Source of the DNA: Cricetomys ansorgei
Taxonomy: Eukaryota; Chordata; Mammalia; Rodentia; Nesomyidae
Direction of reading: 5' to 3'
DNA: 64,000 nt
NCBI GenBank assembly: GCA_026225945.1
Contig: JAMJFZ010000879.1
Location: 760,001-824,000 of the forward strand
Shown: piece after piece, positions 46,425-57,533 of the stretch
Position numbering within the stretch: the first letter of the stretch is position 1
Layout: each line of letters opens with the position of its first letter
Made by a program: the position numbers and the translations under genes
Notes under the pieces: model-generated
Databases searched by the model: none
The model's input: only the letters and a program-made list of their open reading frames with translations
What the model was told of the DNA's origin: nothing

Positions 46425-47735
46425 CCAACTGTGCTTTCCTTATTTTACCTATGTAGTTATTCGGGTGTCCTCTCTAGCAAATTCTGTCGCTACTGAGTTA
46501 TCTAGTTATATAAACTACTACCAGGCCTGAACTGATAAATGGGTCTCTTGGGGATGAGAGACACCATTATTTCAGGTGGTAGATACTGGCCTCTGGATAC
46601 GGTGAAAATGACGAAGGACATGATCAGGAGAATAAAGGCTGTTGTGATACAACGTGTTACCATCTTAGACGGTTGGAGAAGACGCCTACCGCATTATAAC
46701 TAGCACTGGGAGGCCACATTACAAGGTGCCCTCTTATGCCAAGGATGGAGGCATTGTTTTATATTTATATTTGATTTCACCAATGCGAATACAAGTAAAA
46801 ATGCCAACGAGGCAGATACCTTATTAGTTCTGTTTGTTTTGTTTTGTTTTTTGTTACTAGGCATATTAAGCGAATGGGTTAATACATTGATCCTGAGAGT
46901 TCTGGTAATTGGCAAATTGGGAAGCATGTTGGCTTCATACTCTCCAGTAACAGAAATAGTACAGGTTTATCTTCAAGACAATCTTCAGTGGCACAAGAGT
47001 CAGCTGTTGTGTAAACTTTATGTAAGGGATATGTGCTAAAACATCCAGCTATCATTGCAATTAGGATCTTTCAAAGAGCACATTTACGTTGTTTAAAGCT
47101 GAGTTTTAAGATTCTGTTACCTAAGTTAAGAAAATTCCCTAAGAGCATCATTCAAGGAAGGCTTGAATAGTCTTGAATAGTCTTGAATAGTCTGTGTACT
47201 TCCTGAGACTATCTTCATTCAAGGATTCTTCATTCATAGGCCCTATGAGGTCTAATTAAAGTGTTCATCATATTATCTCTATGATAAACCATTTGCTTAA
47301 AGTATTAACTTTTGGCATGTATATCTGATGAGAACTTGGACTCGAAATACATGAGTGTTATTGGATAATTACTTTATACTAGAGAGGATGTGCACTCATT
47401 CAGAGCCTCATCGACTTGAGGTCACCATCTCACAGATTTGTCTTGTTTTCATTTATTTCTTCTTGAACAACGTACATTCATTGACTACAAATCTCTCTAT
47501 GGAGTTTAAGCACTGTTCAATAATTTTTTCATTTTTAATGAACCAAAAAAAACAGATGATAATGCATAGTATAATCTCAAGTCTTATTTATTTAAAGTCC
47601 AGTATACAGTGGCTATGGATTGATGGTTATGAATTGGGTAGAATGGAACCATCAGGAACAAAGCATTCTGCTCAGAAAACTGGAAACTTCATTGTTGGAA
47701 GTCAGACCGATTCAAGGCTATCTCTGAGGCTCCGA
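46425..47735. other. AT-rich single-copy DNA
   Basis: Only a small three-copy tandem at 47161-47192 stands out. A 127-aa plus frame at 47355-47738 has no recognisable domain. Confidence 0.4.
47161..47192. repeat. Three-copy 10-bp tandem repeat
   Basis: The unit 'tcttgaatag' is repeated three times, the first copy beginning with g instead of t. Confidence 0.9.
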
Positions 47736-47739
47736 TGAA

Positions 47740-48080
47740 AGCACAAAAGGAGCACTAGGACAGTACCCTTGGCCAGAGGCAGACTTGGGAAAGGCCAGGC
47801 TAGGGCTGGAGCCAAAGCCTTTAAGGAGTTAAGGTTTCAGTTCCTGGGAGCCCTGCTTTCTCCCGTTAAGGCCTGTTGTTACCAGTCCTCAGGTAGCTGT
47901 GTCTGAGGAGTCCTGTCTTCTCTTTGCCTAAAGTGTTTGATTTAGTATTCTGCTGACCTTAGCTCATGTCCCCCCTGCAAGTAGTGTATCTGAGGCTGCA
48001 CTTCTTAATAAACTTGCTTGACATAAGCCATCAGCTTATGCAAGACCTTCTGGTCCTAACTTTTGTTTTTGGCTTTTTTA
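47740..48080 (+). mobile_element. Possible old LTR fragment
   Basis: A polyadenylation-like 'cttaataaacttgcttgaca' at 48005-48024, preceded by CT-rich DNA and 'agctcatgtcccccctgcaa', looks like the R/U5 region of a gammaretrovirus-like LTR. No TG/CA edges were found. Tentative. Confidence 0.3.
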
Positions 48081-49600
48081 AAATTCTCATCCTTGGTCCT
48101 TCTCCTCAACACCTCTCTGTTCTGGACACTTTATTCCCATAAGTTTGAGTCACTTCATCAAGTCTCTCCAGGTTTTTTTCCATCTCTATTTCCATCCAAC
48201 TTCGATTATCCCCCTACCCAGTCTTGAGACCTTGGTGAGCCTCAAAGTTTTAGTCTTAGGATGTGAGCTCTTCCTGTGCCAACAAATTCACGAGCCACCA
48301 CACATATCTCAAGGATCTAAATCTTTACTCCTAGTCGGAATATCTCTCCTGAGATCCAGACTCCTGATTCCCACCCCATTTCTACTAGGTACACAGAGCT
48401 ATATGCTTGTAACAAACAGGCATGGCAAACTCTGCTTCTTCAAAGTTAAACGCTAGATAAATCCTCACTTCTCCTGTTTCTTAATTTGCTTCAAACAGCC
48501 ATCCAAGTGGGCCGTCTGGAAATCATTTAAGATACATTTTCTTTGCTCATTTTTTTTTTATAAGTTGGATAATAGAATTCTATCATTTCCCCCAGTCATT
48601 TTCTTTTATGGTAATTGTCTTATTCAAGGTTCTCATAAAGTTTAAATGAAAGTGCAATATAGGTAAGAGGTCTCTGACAGCATGGGTATTTATCTCATTC
48701 TTGCTTCCAGAACACTTATTTCTAGGTTCTGAATGTTTACCAAATGGATGTGTAACTAGGCAGAAAAGTTACAGAATCAGCTCCCTCTTTCCCTCCTCCT
48801 TTTAAAGAAGATAATAATTTTGCCGTTTGATTGATTTCCCCGTGTTCAGCTTCTTGGGGCATGGTTCTGACTTTGTTAGCCTGGTTGGTTCTTTGTGATT
48901 TTCTAAGAAAGAACTAAGAGGAAAGGAAGAAGATGAAGAAGAGGAGAAGGAGGAGAAGGGGGAAAGGAGGAGGAGGCTGGGGAGAAGGAGGAGTGCCGGG
49001 CGGGGGGAGGGAGAGACTTAGGGCTTGATAAGGAATTCCTCAGAGAACACTTGGAAGAGATTGGACAAAAGTAGCTGAATATCTGAGTAAAGCAGATGAG
49101 ACAGAAGAGGAAGATTTCAAAACATTCAGAACATGCTGCCATGACCAAGAAATTCCCTCGCGTTAAGATATTCAGCTAAAGCAACAGATCTGAAAGATAT
49201 AATTTGAAACGGCTTTTCAGGTGCTTAACTGTGCAGCCAACTTGTGCCCCTGCCACAGGCTTGTGTTCACTATGATGTGAGCTGCTCTGACAAGACTCCC
49301 AGACTCGTTGGAAATGCAGATGACTGAATCCAGAGTGCAAAATGAAACTGAAACACAGGCAGATCATCTAAGTGTGTGAGTGAATACAGCAAGAAGAGCC
49401 TGACCCGCATTGCAGCCAGAGGGAGGGTATTTCTTATTATCACAGATGCTACTGTAGCTTGTCAATAGGGAACGGAGAGTAACCAGAGAATTCTATAGCA
49501 TTCAATTTAGAAGAAGCAATTTTGGTTTTAAAAAAGTCAACATGGGTTCATAATTATTTCATAACACTAAAGGTACTTCTATAGAGTACCCTAATGAGGT
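48081..49600. other. Single-copy DNA with purine tract
   Basis: It contains a 103-aa plus frame (48145-48456) without recognisable domain and the purine-rich tract at 48905-49015. No SINE or LTR words were seen. Confidence 0.4.
48905..49015. repeat. A/G-rich (GGA/GAA)n tract
   Basis: About 110 bp almost free of pyrimidines on the plus strand, broken at 'ctggg' and 'gtgccgggc'. Confidence 0.9.
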
Positions 49601-49601
49601 T

Positions 49602-49682
49602 ACCAACACACACACACTCACACATACACACACACTTACACACACACACTCACACATACACACACGCACACACATACACATG
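49602..49682. repeat. Interrupted (CA)n microsatellite
   Basis: About 80 bp of CA with regular T or G interruptions, giving a higher-order pattern of 'cacacactcacacataca' repeated with slight change. Confidence 0.95.
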
Positions 49683-49724
49683 GATGTGCGGTAACAATGG
49701 ATAAATGGATCTGTTTGAGGAATT

Positions 49725-49930
49725 CACTTAATGTTTTCCAATTAAACTGCATTAAGAAAGCTAATGATTCCACATTTAATGAGGTGTGTTCAGAGCTCTG
49801 CGAGCTCTGTGTGCTGATTATTTTTTTGTGGATGATGACGTTCAGCTAATTGTTCAGATGCCTCTAATTCACCTTCTAGTTATGATAGTAAGACTGTTAT
49901 TAACTCAGCAAAGACTGCTAGCTCTTCCCT
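49725..49930. promoter_or_regulatory. TAAT-rich single-copy block, candidate regulatory element
   Basis: Many homeodomain-type cores in 200 bp: 'ccaattaaac', 'cattaag', 'gctaatgatt', 'atttaatgag', 'gctaattgttc', 'ctctaattc' and 'gttattaact'. A perfect 8-bp inverted repeat with 3-nt spacer (49791-49809, CAGAGCTC/GAGCTCTG) lies between. It is repeat-free. The enhancer role is inferred from motif density alone. Confidence 0.3.
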
Positions 49931-50314
49931 TCACTCTAGTAGATAGATGTATCCAATTATATAACAGTTGAAATTTATGTGTAGATGGGGAACTTTAAGC
50001 AGTTTTGGATTTTTTTTTTTCTGCCAAAGTGCATTTCTGCTCACTATGCTGTGTGCAGTTTTATTAGAAAAGAGCCTGAAGGCAGTCTTAGCAGACCAAG
50101 AGAGTGGTGAGGTCATTTGGGTCACAAGAGGTTTTTTCCTATCTTTCTTCTGTGTTCTGTTTTTCCTAAGATAATACCAATGTGAAATACAATCAGAATC
50201 TCTTAAACATCTCTAGAAAATATTGTACTTTTCTAGGATATGACTTCTATTTGCTTTCTAATGTTGTGTACCTAATTACTGGTCTGTATTAGCTCCCTGA
50301 CACATCTGATTTTG

Positions 50315-50650
50315 GAGTTTGATGGTTTGAAGGAGATGTCGTCCATGGATTTTGGTATTTGGACATTTGATCCCTAGTCGGTGGCACTGTTGCAGCCTTG
50401 CTGGAGGAAGCACACCAGTGAAGGTAGGCTTCAAGAGTTTGCAACCTTGCCTTACTTCCAATTCTTGTCTCTGCTTCCGGGTTGTAGTTGAAAATGTGAC
50501 CTCTCTCAGCTTCCTTCCATTGATGCTAAGCTTCCTGCCATGATGGACCCTTGTCCTTTTGGAATCATAAGCCAAAATAAACTGTTTCTTCAAAAAGTTC
50601 TTTTTGATCGTGGTGTGTTATTTCACAGCAATAGAAAATTAATGGATACA
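50315..50650 (+). mobile_element. MaLR LTR, ORR1/MT-like, solo
   Basis: 'ggacatttgatccctagtcg', 'gtggcactgttgcagccttg', 'ttgatgctaagcttcctgcc', 'atgatggacccttgtccttt', 'cataagccaaaataaactg' (polyadenylation signal near 50574) and 'cacagcaatagaaaattaat', then 'ggataca', follow a rodent MaLR LTR from start to terminal '...aca'. No internal sequence follows, so it is a solo LTR. Confidence 0.8.
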
Positions 50651-50664
50651 GATGATGCTATTTT

Positions 50665-50830
50665 CATGGTGGTTTGCTTATATGCTAGGCACTGTGCTAA
50701 ATGATTTGCATATATTATTTTGCTTAATGTTCCCACACCTCCACTTTCAAATTGGCAAGATAATTGATGGATCCTAGACTCAAGTTCCTGTCGAACTATC
50801 AGGACTCACCATTTATTACACTTGGGTGCA
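50665..50830 (-). mobile_element. MIR relic, antisense
   Basis: 'tatgctaggcactgtgctaa', 'atgatttgcatatattattt', 'tgcttaatgttcccacacc' and 'gatcctagactcaagttcct' follow MIR antisense in order. One of the clearer MIR copies in the window. Confidence 0.75.
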
Positions 50831-51039
50831 TAGAATTCCCTGCAGCTTGAATGTGAAGGAATGCCTTTAGCTTTCGGCTTTCTAACTCAACCATTTATCA
50901 GCTCATATAGCAGTATGGAAAAAACACCTTCTTAGGCCCCATGTTTACTGTCTATACCAGACAATAAGTTTTGGAGCAAATTACCACTTTTTAGGTCATT
51001 TTAAAACTTTGCACATAAAGCGATACATTGGGCTAAAAG

Positions 51040-51108
51040 GATGAAGATGATGATGGTGGTGGTGGTGGTGGAGGACGTGGTGGTGATGTGTGATGTGGCG
51101 ATGATGAC
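51040..51108. repeat. (GAT)n(GGT)n trinucleotide tract
   Basis: 'gatgaagatgatgatggtgg' runs into GGT repeats and back to 'gatgatgac'. Confidence 0.9.
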
Positions 51109-51359
51109 TTTGTAACTATTATTTAATATAGAAGTTATTTCAGTTTCCCCTCCTGCCCCACACCAGTTCTTAGAACTTCAGGCTTTGAAAGCATCCCACT
51201 CTTGTCTTCAATTTGACAGCAGTTCTGTCCTCATTCTCTGAGCCCCCAGTGTGGGAAGGGTTAACTATCAGACTTCAGTCACTCTGTCCTTCTGGTGACA
51301 CTCAGGATCGGGTCATATCTTGTTCTTTTCCTGTGACCAGGCATACATTTGAGGAGTAT

Positions 51360-51540
51360 TCTAGTTTCCTTTCTGTTACTGTGATAGAATACCCTGAGCA
51401 AAAAGTAACTTAGAGGAGGAACAAGTTTATTTAGTTTATAATTCCAAGTTACAGCCCATCATTTCAGGATAGGCAAGACAGAAACTCAAAACACCTAGTC
51501 ACATCACACCCAAAGTCAAGAGCAAAGAAAGAATAAATGC
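51360..51540 (-). mobile_element. Partial copy of the 'GTCAACTTGACA' LTR-like repeat, antisense
   Basis: 'tctagtttcctttctgttac', 'tgtgatagaataccctgagc', 'aaaaagtaacttagaggagg' and 'aacaagtttatttagtttat' are the complement of the 3' end of the repeat seen at 2721-3126. It is cut off by microsatellites at 51541. Confidence 0.65.
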
Positions 51541-51589
51541 ATCCTTCCTTCCTTCCTTCCTTTCTTCCTTCCTTCCTCCCTCCCCTCCC

Positions 51590-51647
<58 letters not shown>

Positions 51648-51661
51648 CATCTATCATCTAT
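51541..51661. repeat. (TTCC)n followed by (CTAT)n microsatellite
   Basis: About 45 bp of CCTT-type repeat, then about 17 CTAT units (51592-51661) with a single C interruption. Tetranucleotide runs this long are usually length-polymorphic. Confidence 0.95.
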
Positions 51662-52039
51662 CGGGGGAACTGCATATTCCTCTCTGGAACCTCCACGTTG
51701 TTTCATTGATTAGATTCCAGTGTTATGTCAATACCACACTGCTGTAATCACAGTGGCAACAGTGAGTCTATAAATCTAATTGTGTGAGTCCCTCCCACTT
51801 TAAACATTAAAAAAAAAAGCTTTTGCCATTCTACTTCAACTGCATTTTCAAATAAACCATAGCACGATCTTCTCAGTTTCCACAAAAAGAAAAGCTGGGT
51901 TTGGATTGGAACTGCGAGGAAACCACAGACCAGGATACCAGCAAGTGACATCTTAATGCTTGGTCTCATTTCTGATCTCTGTCACTTAGTGTCTTTCAGA
52001 AACTTGGCAGTTTTCAGAGAAGAGTAAACATATTTAAAA
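51662..52039. other. Single-copy DNA
   Basis: Nothing recognised. The 73-aa minus frame (51748-51969) has no recognisable domain. Confidence 0.35.
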
Positions 52040-52041
52040 CA

Positions 52042-52232
52042 CTTTGGAGCTGGAAAGAAGGTTCAGTGGTTAAGAGCACTACTGGCTGCTCTTCCAGAGA
52101 ACCTGGGTTCAATTCCCAGCACTCACATAGAAGCTCACAACCTTCTATAATTCCAGTTCCAGGGGATCCAACATCCTCACACAGACATACATGAAGGCAA
52201 AACACCAATGCATATAAAAAAATAATAATTAA
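52042..52232 (+). mobile_element. B2-superfamily SINE, sense
   Basis: 'ggagctggaaagaaggttca' (head), 'gctgctcttccagagaacct', 'gggttcaattcccagcactc' (intact B-box region), 'tccaggggatccaacatcct', 'gacatacatgaaggcaaaac' and an A-rich tail. It ends 14 bp before the provirus. Confidence 0.9.
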
Positions 52233-52246
52233 AACATTCACCTAGG

Positions 52247-52560
52247 TGTAGCTGTATGTTGTTGTGGCAGTTCAGTCAAGAAGACAAGGAGGCATTTTCA
52301 TATGTGCAAGCCCCGCCAGACCTCAGCAGAGAGAACCACCATCATGACCAGCACCATACTCGATTGACAGTGGAACCTCAAGTCTCTCAGATCAGGTGTT
52401 TTATTGATTCAGTACTCCTCAGGTGCAGATCATAAACAATCAAACATCCCCCATAGAAATCCTGCACCAGCAAACAATACAGAATACCCTAGGCAGCTCC
52501 TCACCCAATAGTGCATAAAACAATTATTTTATACATAACTGAAAATAAACTTCCTCAACA
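52247..52560 (-). repeat. 3' LTR of the provirus
   Basis: 314 bp. Roughly 85% identical by eye to the other LTR, with the same start and end. Shared words include 'gccagacctcagcagag', 'attgattcag', 'actcctcagg' and 'ccctaggcagctcctcaccc'. Confidence 0.88.
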
Positions 52561-52573
52561 TTTCCCCTTTTCT
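52561..52573 (-). other. Polypurine tract
   Basis: On the minus strand 'agaaaaggggaaa' abuts the TGTT start of the 3' LTR, the position where plus-strand DNA synthesis is primed. Confidence 0.8.
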
Positions 52574-53934
52574 GTATAAAAAAATTGCTTTACCTTTACA
52601 ACACAATTTAACACTACACTAGCAAAACTAGCTACCAGAGGAGCTATCATGATGGCTGTTAATGCACAGGACCAAATGAAACCCAACCCAACATCTATCA
52701 AGCTTTTCTCAATGTCTTTGGACAGCAATGTACCATTTTCTGGAATTCACTTGCAATCTTCTGGGCTCCTCCAAAGGGCTTCTTGGGTCACTTCTCTGTC
52801 TCTGCCCTCTGAAGTACACACAGTTTGTCCTCCAGGCTCTGGTTGGCTCCACTCCACTGCTGTTGCTATTCTTGGTGGTAGTCCCATGGTACTGGCATCT
52901 TCAGAACTGCTGGGGTCCCTTGCTGCAATTAGACTGCATTTCTACCAATAGGCTCTGATAGGCTCTCTTCATGGTGCCAAGTCTCAACTTCTTTACATGA
53001 TCCCTTCAATCTGGGCTTTCAACTGCCACTGAGGCTGCACCTTCACCATTGGCCTCTCCTGGATGCTAACAGTGCCAAGCCTCAGCTGTTCTACCAAGAC
53101 CCCTTGATGCCTTCAAAACCAGCACCAGCTGGGTGACTCTTACAGTACCAAGTTTGGCTGCCAGCATGAGATACAACCTCGACCAGGTCTGGAAGACATT
53201 TCTGTGTGTTGACCCTGAGGAAACAGTCTCCAAATTTTAAGATAGAGTCTGGTTTGCAGGAAAAATGACTAGTAAGTTTGTCTGCAGGAAGGGTTTCCTC
53301 ATGGGGTGGAGTTCTCATCACCATAGCAGATGTGTCTTAACAGGACCTCTTGTAGACACGTTTGCAGGAAAAAAAAAGTCAGTTTAACCAAGTGGCTTTT
53401 TGGCTCTGAGCCTAGTCTTCCACAACAGCAGGGGGTCCTGGGCCAATGGAAAGAATCTCCAGTTGAAACATTCTGGCCTTTTGGCATTCTTTCTCACCAC
53501 TGCTATGGGGACACATACAACCCCTTCCATAGATCTCAGACACAACATCTTGAGCTTCACATACACGCAGCTATGGAAAACACAGTTTGTGAAACAGTAA
53601 GCTACCACTAGTGGCAGGAGGGATAGTTGGCTCCATGATCAGGGAAAGCAATAAGAACCTTGCTTTTTCCTGCTCCCACCTGAATTCTTGATCTCTAAGG
53701 GCTTCCATTCTGTGGCTCTCACGTCGGAACTTTCTCATTTATTTATTAATTTCACAGTTTTTCTCTTTTTAGAGGCTTATTTCCTTTCTCTCTCTCCTCC
53801 TCCTTCAGGAGCCTTCAATTAATATCTTAATCTCTATCCTCTGGTGGCTCCCCTAGAGTACTTTTCCATATTCTGAAGTCTGGAGTTTCTTTTTCTTCCT
53901 TGTCTCCACATTGGATTAGCTGGTGAGATGTCCT
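52574..53934 (-). other. Provirus interior, no retroviral ORF recognised
   Basis: Short frames on both strands (100 aa at 52649-52951, 93 aa at 53330-53611, 77 aa at 53091-53324) carry none of the motifs of gag, protease, reverse transcriptase or integrase. Purine-rich next to the primer-binding site. Resembles non-coding interiors of non-autonomous ERVs. Confidence 0.5.
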
Positions 53935-53935
53935 G

Positions 53936-53953
53936 CTCCATGTTGGTGCACCA
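53936..53953 (-). other. Primer-binding-site-like segment
   Basis: Minus strand TGGTGCACCAACATGGAG, two bases after the 5' LTR. It resembles a lysine-tRNA-type site as used by ERVK/MMTV-group elements, with several substitutions. Confidence 0.65.
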
Positions 53954-53955
53954 TT

Positions 53956-54269
53956 TGTAGTAGCACACTGCTGTGGCAGCTCTCAAAGAAGACAAGGAAG
54001 CATTTTTATACGTGCGAACTCTGCCAGACCTCAGCAGAGGGAACCACCGTCATGGCCAGCACCAGACTCGATTGACTGTGGACCCTCAAGCCTCTCATAT
54101 CAGGTGTTTTTATTGATTCAGAACTCCTCAGGTACAGAACATAAGCAATCATGCATCTGTCTCAGAAATCCCACACCTGCAGACAATACAGAATGCCCTA
54201 GGCAGCTCCTCACCCAACAGTACATAAAACAATTATTTTATATTGAACTAAAAATAAACTTCTTCAACA
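53956..54269 (-). repeat. 5' LTR of the provirus
   Basis: 314 bp, equal in length to the partner. Most differences are transitions, consistent with age. Confidence 0.88.
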
Positions 54270-54275
54270 CCTGGA

Positions 54276-54639
54276 AATTATATATATATAATTTGTGGGA
54301 GTATTACAAGCAGTGCTTAAAAAAGATATTTTCATTTCTACTTTTTTTCAATTATTAGGAAGGATATAAGTTGATTTTGGATACTTTAACCTAATTTTCA
54401 TTTGAGTACACAATGGTAGGTTTTGTTCCGGAATGTTCACTCATATATGTCACTAAACTCTCTTCATGCTGGTCTTCTAAGCTTTACTTCCACACCCCTC
54501 TGGCTCCTCTTGGTCCTCCCATAGTCCTCTCTTCTTCGTTCATGTCTCATAGATTTCATACTTTGTCTTTTAAAAATGTCCTTCCTCTCTCTCTTGAGAT
54601 ACTTTTCTTCATCTCTCATAATCTCTTCTATTTTCATGA
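54276..54639 (-). mobile_element. Probable L1 3'-UTR remnant, antisense
   Basis: T/C-rich DNA leading into the L1 ORF2 antisense. Individual L1 words are weak here, so the boundary with unique DNA is uncertain. Confidence 0.35.
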
Positions 54640-56957
54640 GCTACACACACATATCTATAAATACACATATATAAACTTAATCCTACATTCTGTATATGGG
54701 AAAAGGATGCAGTGATTATCTTTTGGAGGCTGGCTTATTGGAATTAATATTATATTCTCCAGATGCATTAATTTTCCCCAAAATATCATGATTTTTCTTA
54801 ACGATTAACAAAATTATGTTGGGCATATGTACCATATTTTCTGGATCCACTCATCACTTGATAGTTATGGAGGCTGGTTCCATTTCTTAAGCTTTGTAAA
54901 TAGTACAACAACAACAACAACAGCCAAACTAAACCAGCAAAGCAAACAAGAGCATGGATTTGCAAATGTCTCTGTGGTATGTCGACTTACCCAGGGGTTA
55001 TAAGCTGGTTCCTATGATTCTGTTTTTACTTTTTAGAGAAACCTTTACAGTGGCTTCCATAATGACCATACCAATTTACATTCCCAGAAGCAGTATATAA
55101 GGGTCCTTTTTCGTCACTTCCTCATCAGTATTTGTTTGTATTTGTTTTCCTGCCAAGAGACAGCTTTCTGGGCTGAGGTTGAATCTCAAACCAGTTTGAA
55201 TTTACATTTCCTTGGAAGCTATGGATGTGGAACACCCTTTCCAATATTTATTGGCTACATGCCTTTCTTTAAGAACCATCTATTCAAGTAATTAGTGCAT
55301 TTATTGTTTGGATAACCTGGTTGTTTGGCACTTAATTTTGGAGTACTTTAGGCATTTTGGGTGTGAATTCCCTGTCTGTTGTATACCTGGCACGCTGTAG
55401 GTTCTCTGTAGGTTATCTTTTGACTCTGGTAGTAGTTTCCTTGCTGCTGAAGTTTTGTGATTTTACACAACACTATTTGTCATTTCTTGAAATTATGGTT
55501 TGTGCTATTGGAGACTTTTTAAAAAGTCCTTGCTATATTTTGGGGAGTTGGTATATGTTTTTCTATAGCAGTTTAGTGTTTCAAGTTTTACATTAAATAT
55601 CTGATCATTCTCAAATTGAATGTGTGCTGGGTGAGAGGTATGGATCTAGTTTTATTCTCCTACATGTAGATATCAAGTATTCCTGGCATGGTCTATAAGA
55701 GAGTGAGTCTTTTTTCATATATATAAAATATCACCTTTATCCAATACTAGGTGGCTGTTGGTATGTGAGTTTATTTTTGGGTCCTCTATTCTTTTGACTG
55801 GTCTACATGTATGTTTTTGTTCCATTACCATGCTGGGTTTGCAACTATGGCTCTGTAGTATAGTTTGAGATCAGGTATTATGATGCCCCTGACATTGTTC
55901 TTCTGATTCAGAGATGTTTTGACTGTTTGGGATTATTTGTGTTATCAAATTACTTCTTCTCATTTTATGAGGAATGCTAAGGGAAATTTTATGGGAATTG
56001 TTTTGACTTTATAGATAACCTTCAGAAATATAGGCATTTTCATAGTATTAATTCTGTCAACCCATGGGCAGGGGAGGTCTTTCTAACTCTGACTGTCTTC
56101 ATTTTGTTTCTTCAGTGTCTTAAAGTTTTCACTATGGAAATCTTTTAGCTCTTTGGTTAGGGTGTGCATAGGTGTCATATATACTTGAAACTATTGTGAA
56201 TGGATATTTTTTAATGACTTCATTCTCAGCCAGATTGTTATTAGCCTATACAGAAAAACTACTGATTTTCACATGCTGATTTTATATACTGTTATTTTTC
56301 TGAAACTTCTCATCAGCTCTAATAGTATTTCCTTGAAGTCTTTAGGGTTTTTGAATATAAGATCATATAATTCCCTATTTGCATTCTCTATAATTGTTTT
56401 ATCTTGTCTTACTGTTCCAGATAAGACATCAAACATTATACTGGGGAGAGGAGGTCAGAGTGGGCACCCTGGCCTTGACCCTCATCTTAGAGGTGTTTCT
56501 TTAGTTGTTCCTATTTATTGTAATGTTTTCTATTAGTTTTAAAATTTTCTGTATTTATGTTGAGGTGTGTTCCTGCTATTCCTAGTTTCTGCAAGACTTT
56601 TATATGAAGAAACGTTGAATTCTGTCAAGGAGACGATCATATGATCATTTGATTTCTGTTAAGTCTATTTATGACTTGTATTACTTATTGATTTGCATAT
56701 GTTAAATAAACTATGCATCCCTGAGTTGAAACCAGTTGGTCATAATATATGATCTTATTCATTTGTTATTCATCTTGATTTGCAAGTGTTTTTAGTGTTT
56801 ATTTTAATCAATACAATTAGTCTGTAGTTTTCTTTTTGTGTACGCGTGTACATTTTGCTGATTTTCTTATCAGGGTAACACTGGCTTCATAGAACGAGTT
56901 TTCTATTTTGTGGAAGAATTTGAGGAGTATTAATGTTATCTATCGCTTCCTTAAAAG
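54640..56957 (-). mobile_element. L1 ORF2 remnant, antisense, 2.3 kb
   Basis: Antisense of L1 ORF2 running from the 3' end toward reverse transcriptase: 'gggcatatgtaccatatttt' near 54828, 'tttttgggtcctctattctt' near 55776, 'ccattaccatgctgggtttg', 'tctgtagtatagtttgagat', 'gggcaccctggccttgaccc' near 56462, 'gtgttcctgctattcctag' near 56566 and 'catccctgagttgaaaccag' near 56717. Many stops and indels; not functional. An A-C-A run at 54905-54922 interrupts it. Confidence 0.85.
56757..56875. repeat. Duplicated L1 segment, copy 1 (in place)
   Basis: This stretch of the antisense L1 recurs at 57308-57420 in the same direction, about 95% identical by eye. Copy 1 continues naturally into L1 ('gggtaacactggcttcatag'). 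Confidence 0.9.
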
Positions 56958-56959
56958 TT

Positions 56960-57190
56960 TGCTATCCACAGAGGAATTTGTACCCTCTGTGTTTATTCCT
57001 GCTCTACTCAATCAACCTAGTTGTCTATCAAGAGATGAATGAATAATGAAAATCTGGTGCATACGTAAAATAGAATACTATTTATTTTTAAAGAAAAATG
57101 AGATCACAAGATTTGCAGGAGAGTGTATAATATTGGAGTCACCCAATCTTAGAAAAAAAAAAATCACATGTTCTCCTTCACATGCAGATC
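56960..57190 (+). mobile_element. L1 3'-region fragment, sense, inserted in the antisense L1
   Basis: 'ctatcaagagatgaatgaat', 'aatgaaaatctggtgcatac', 'aatagaatactatttatt' and 'aagaaaaatgagatcacaag' match the end of L1 ORF2 on the plus strand ('...aacagatgaatggataaagaaaatgtggta...'). Opposite in direction to the L1 around it. Confidence 0.75.
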
Positions 57191-57307
57191 ATAGCCTACA
57201 ATATATATGCATATATATATATATACATATATTCTTATACCCATTTATACTCACACTTACACCCACATATATATATTATATATAAGTTTAATACTAATAT
57301 ATATATT
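57191..57307. repeat. TA-rich microsatellite block
   Basis: Repeated 'atatatatatacatatat' and 'cacccacatatatatatta' words between the sense L1 fragment and the duplicated segment. Confidence 0.85.
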
Positions 57308-57420
57308 ATTCATTTGTTATTCAACTTGATTTGCAAGTGTTTTTAGTGTTATTTTAATCAATACAGTTAGTCTGTAGTTTTCTTTTTGTGTATGTGTGTA
57401 CATTTTGCTGGTTTTCTTAT
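57308..57420. repeat. Duplicated L1 segment, copy 2 (displaced)
   Basis: It repeats 56757-56875 with few changes (for example a one-base loss in the 'gtgtttattttaatca' word and 'tatgtgtgta' for 'tacgcgtgta'). It then breaks off into TA-rich DNA at 57421. Confidence 0.9.
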
Positions 57421-57533
57421 CATATATTTGCATATCATATATATAATATAATATATATTAGTATCAAATGTAGCAAGAACAAGAAAGAATAATATTAGGT
57501 GATGAGGAAGAATGGAATGTAGATAGAGGACAT

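Larger units (their letters stand above)
52247..54269 (-). mobile_element. Degraded ERV2/ERVK-like provirus with both LTRs, non-coding interior
   Basis: Two direct 314-bp repeats (52247-52560 and 53956-54269) bracket about 1.4 kb. On the minus strand each LTR starts TGTT and ends ..CTACA. A primer-binding-site-like segment follows the 5' LTR and a purine tract precedes the 3' LTR, which fixes the orientation. Imperfect 6-bp flanks (cctagg at 52241-52246, cctgga at 54270-54275) fit a decayed 6-bp target duplication as made by ERVK integrases. The interior has no gag, pol or env that I can see and is far too short for a complete provirus, so this is a non-autonomous or deleted element. Confidence 0.85.

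Noticed and set aside
49602..49682. CRISPR-like regular repeat with spacers
   Set aside because: The regular pattern is an interrupted CA microsatellite in eukaryotic DNA.
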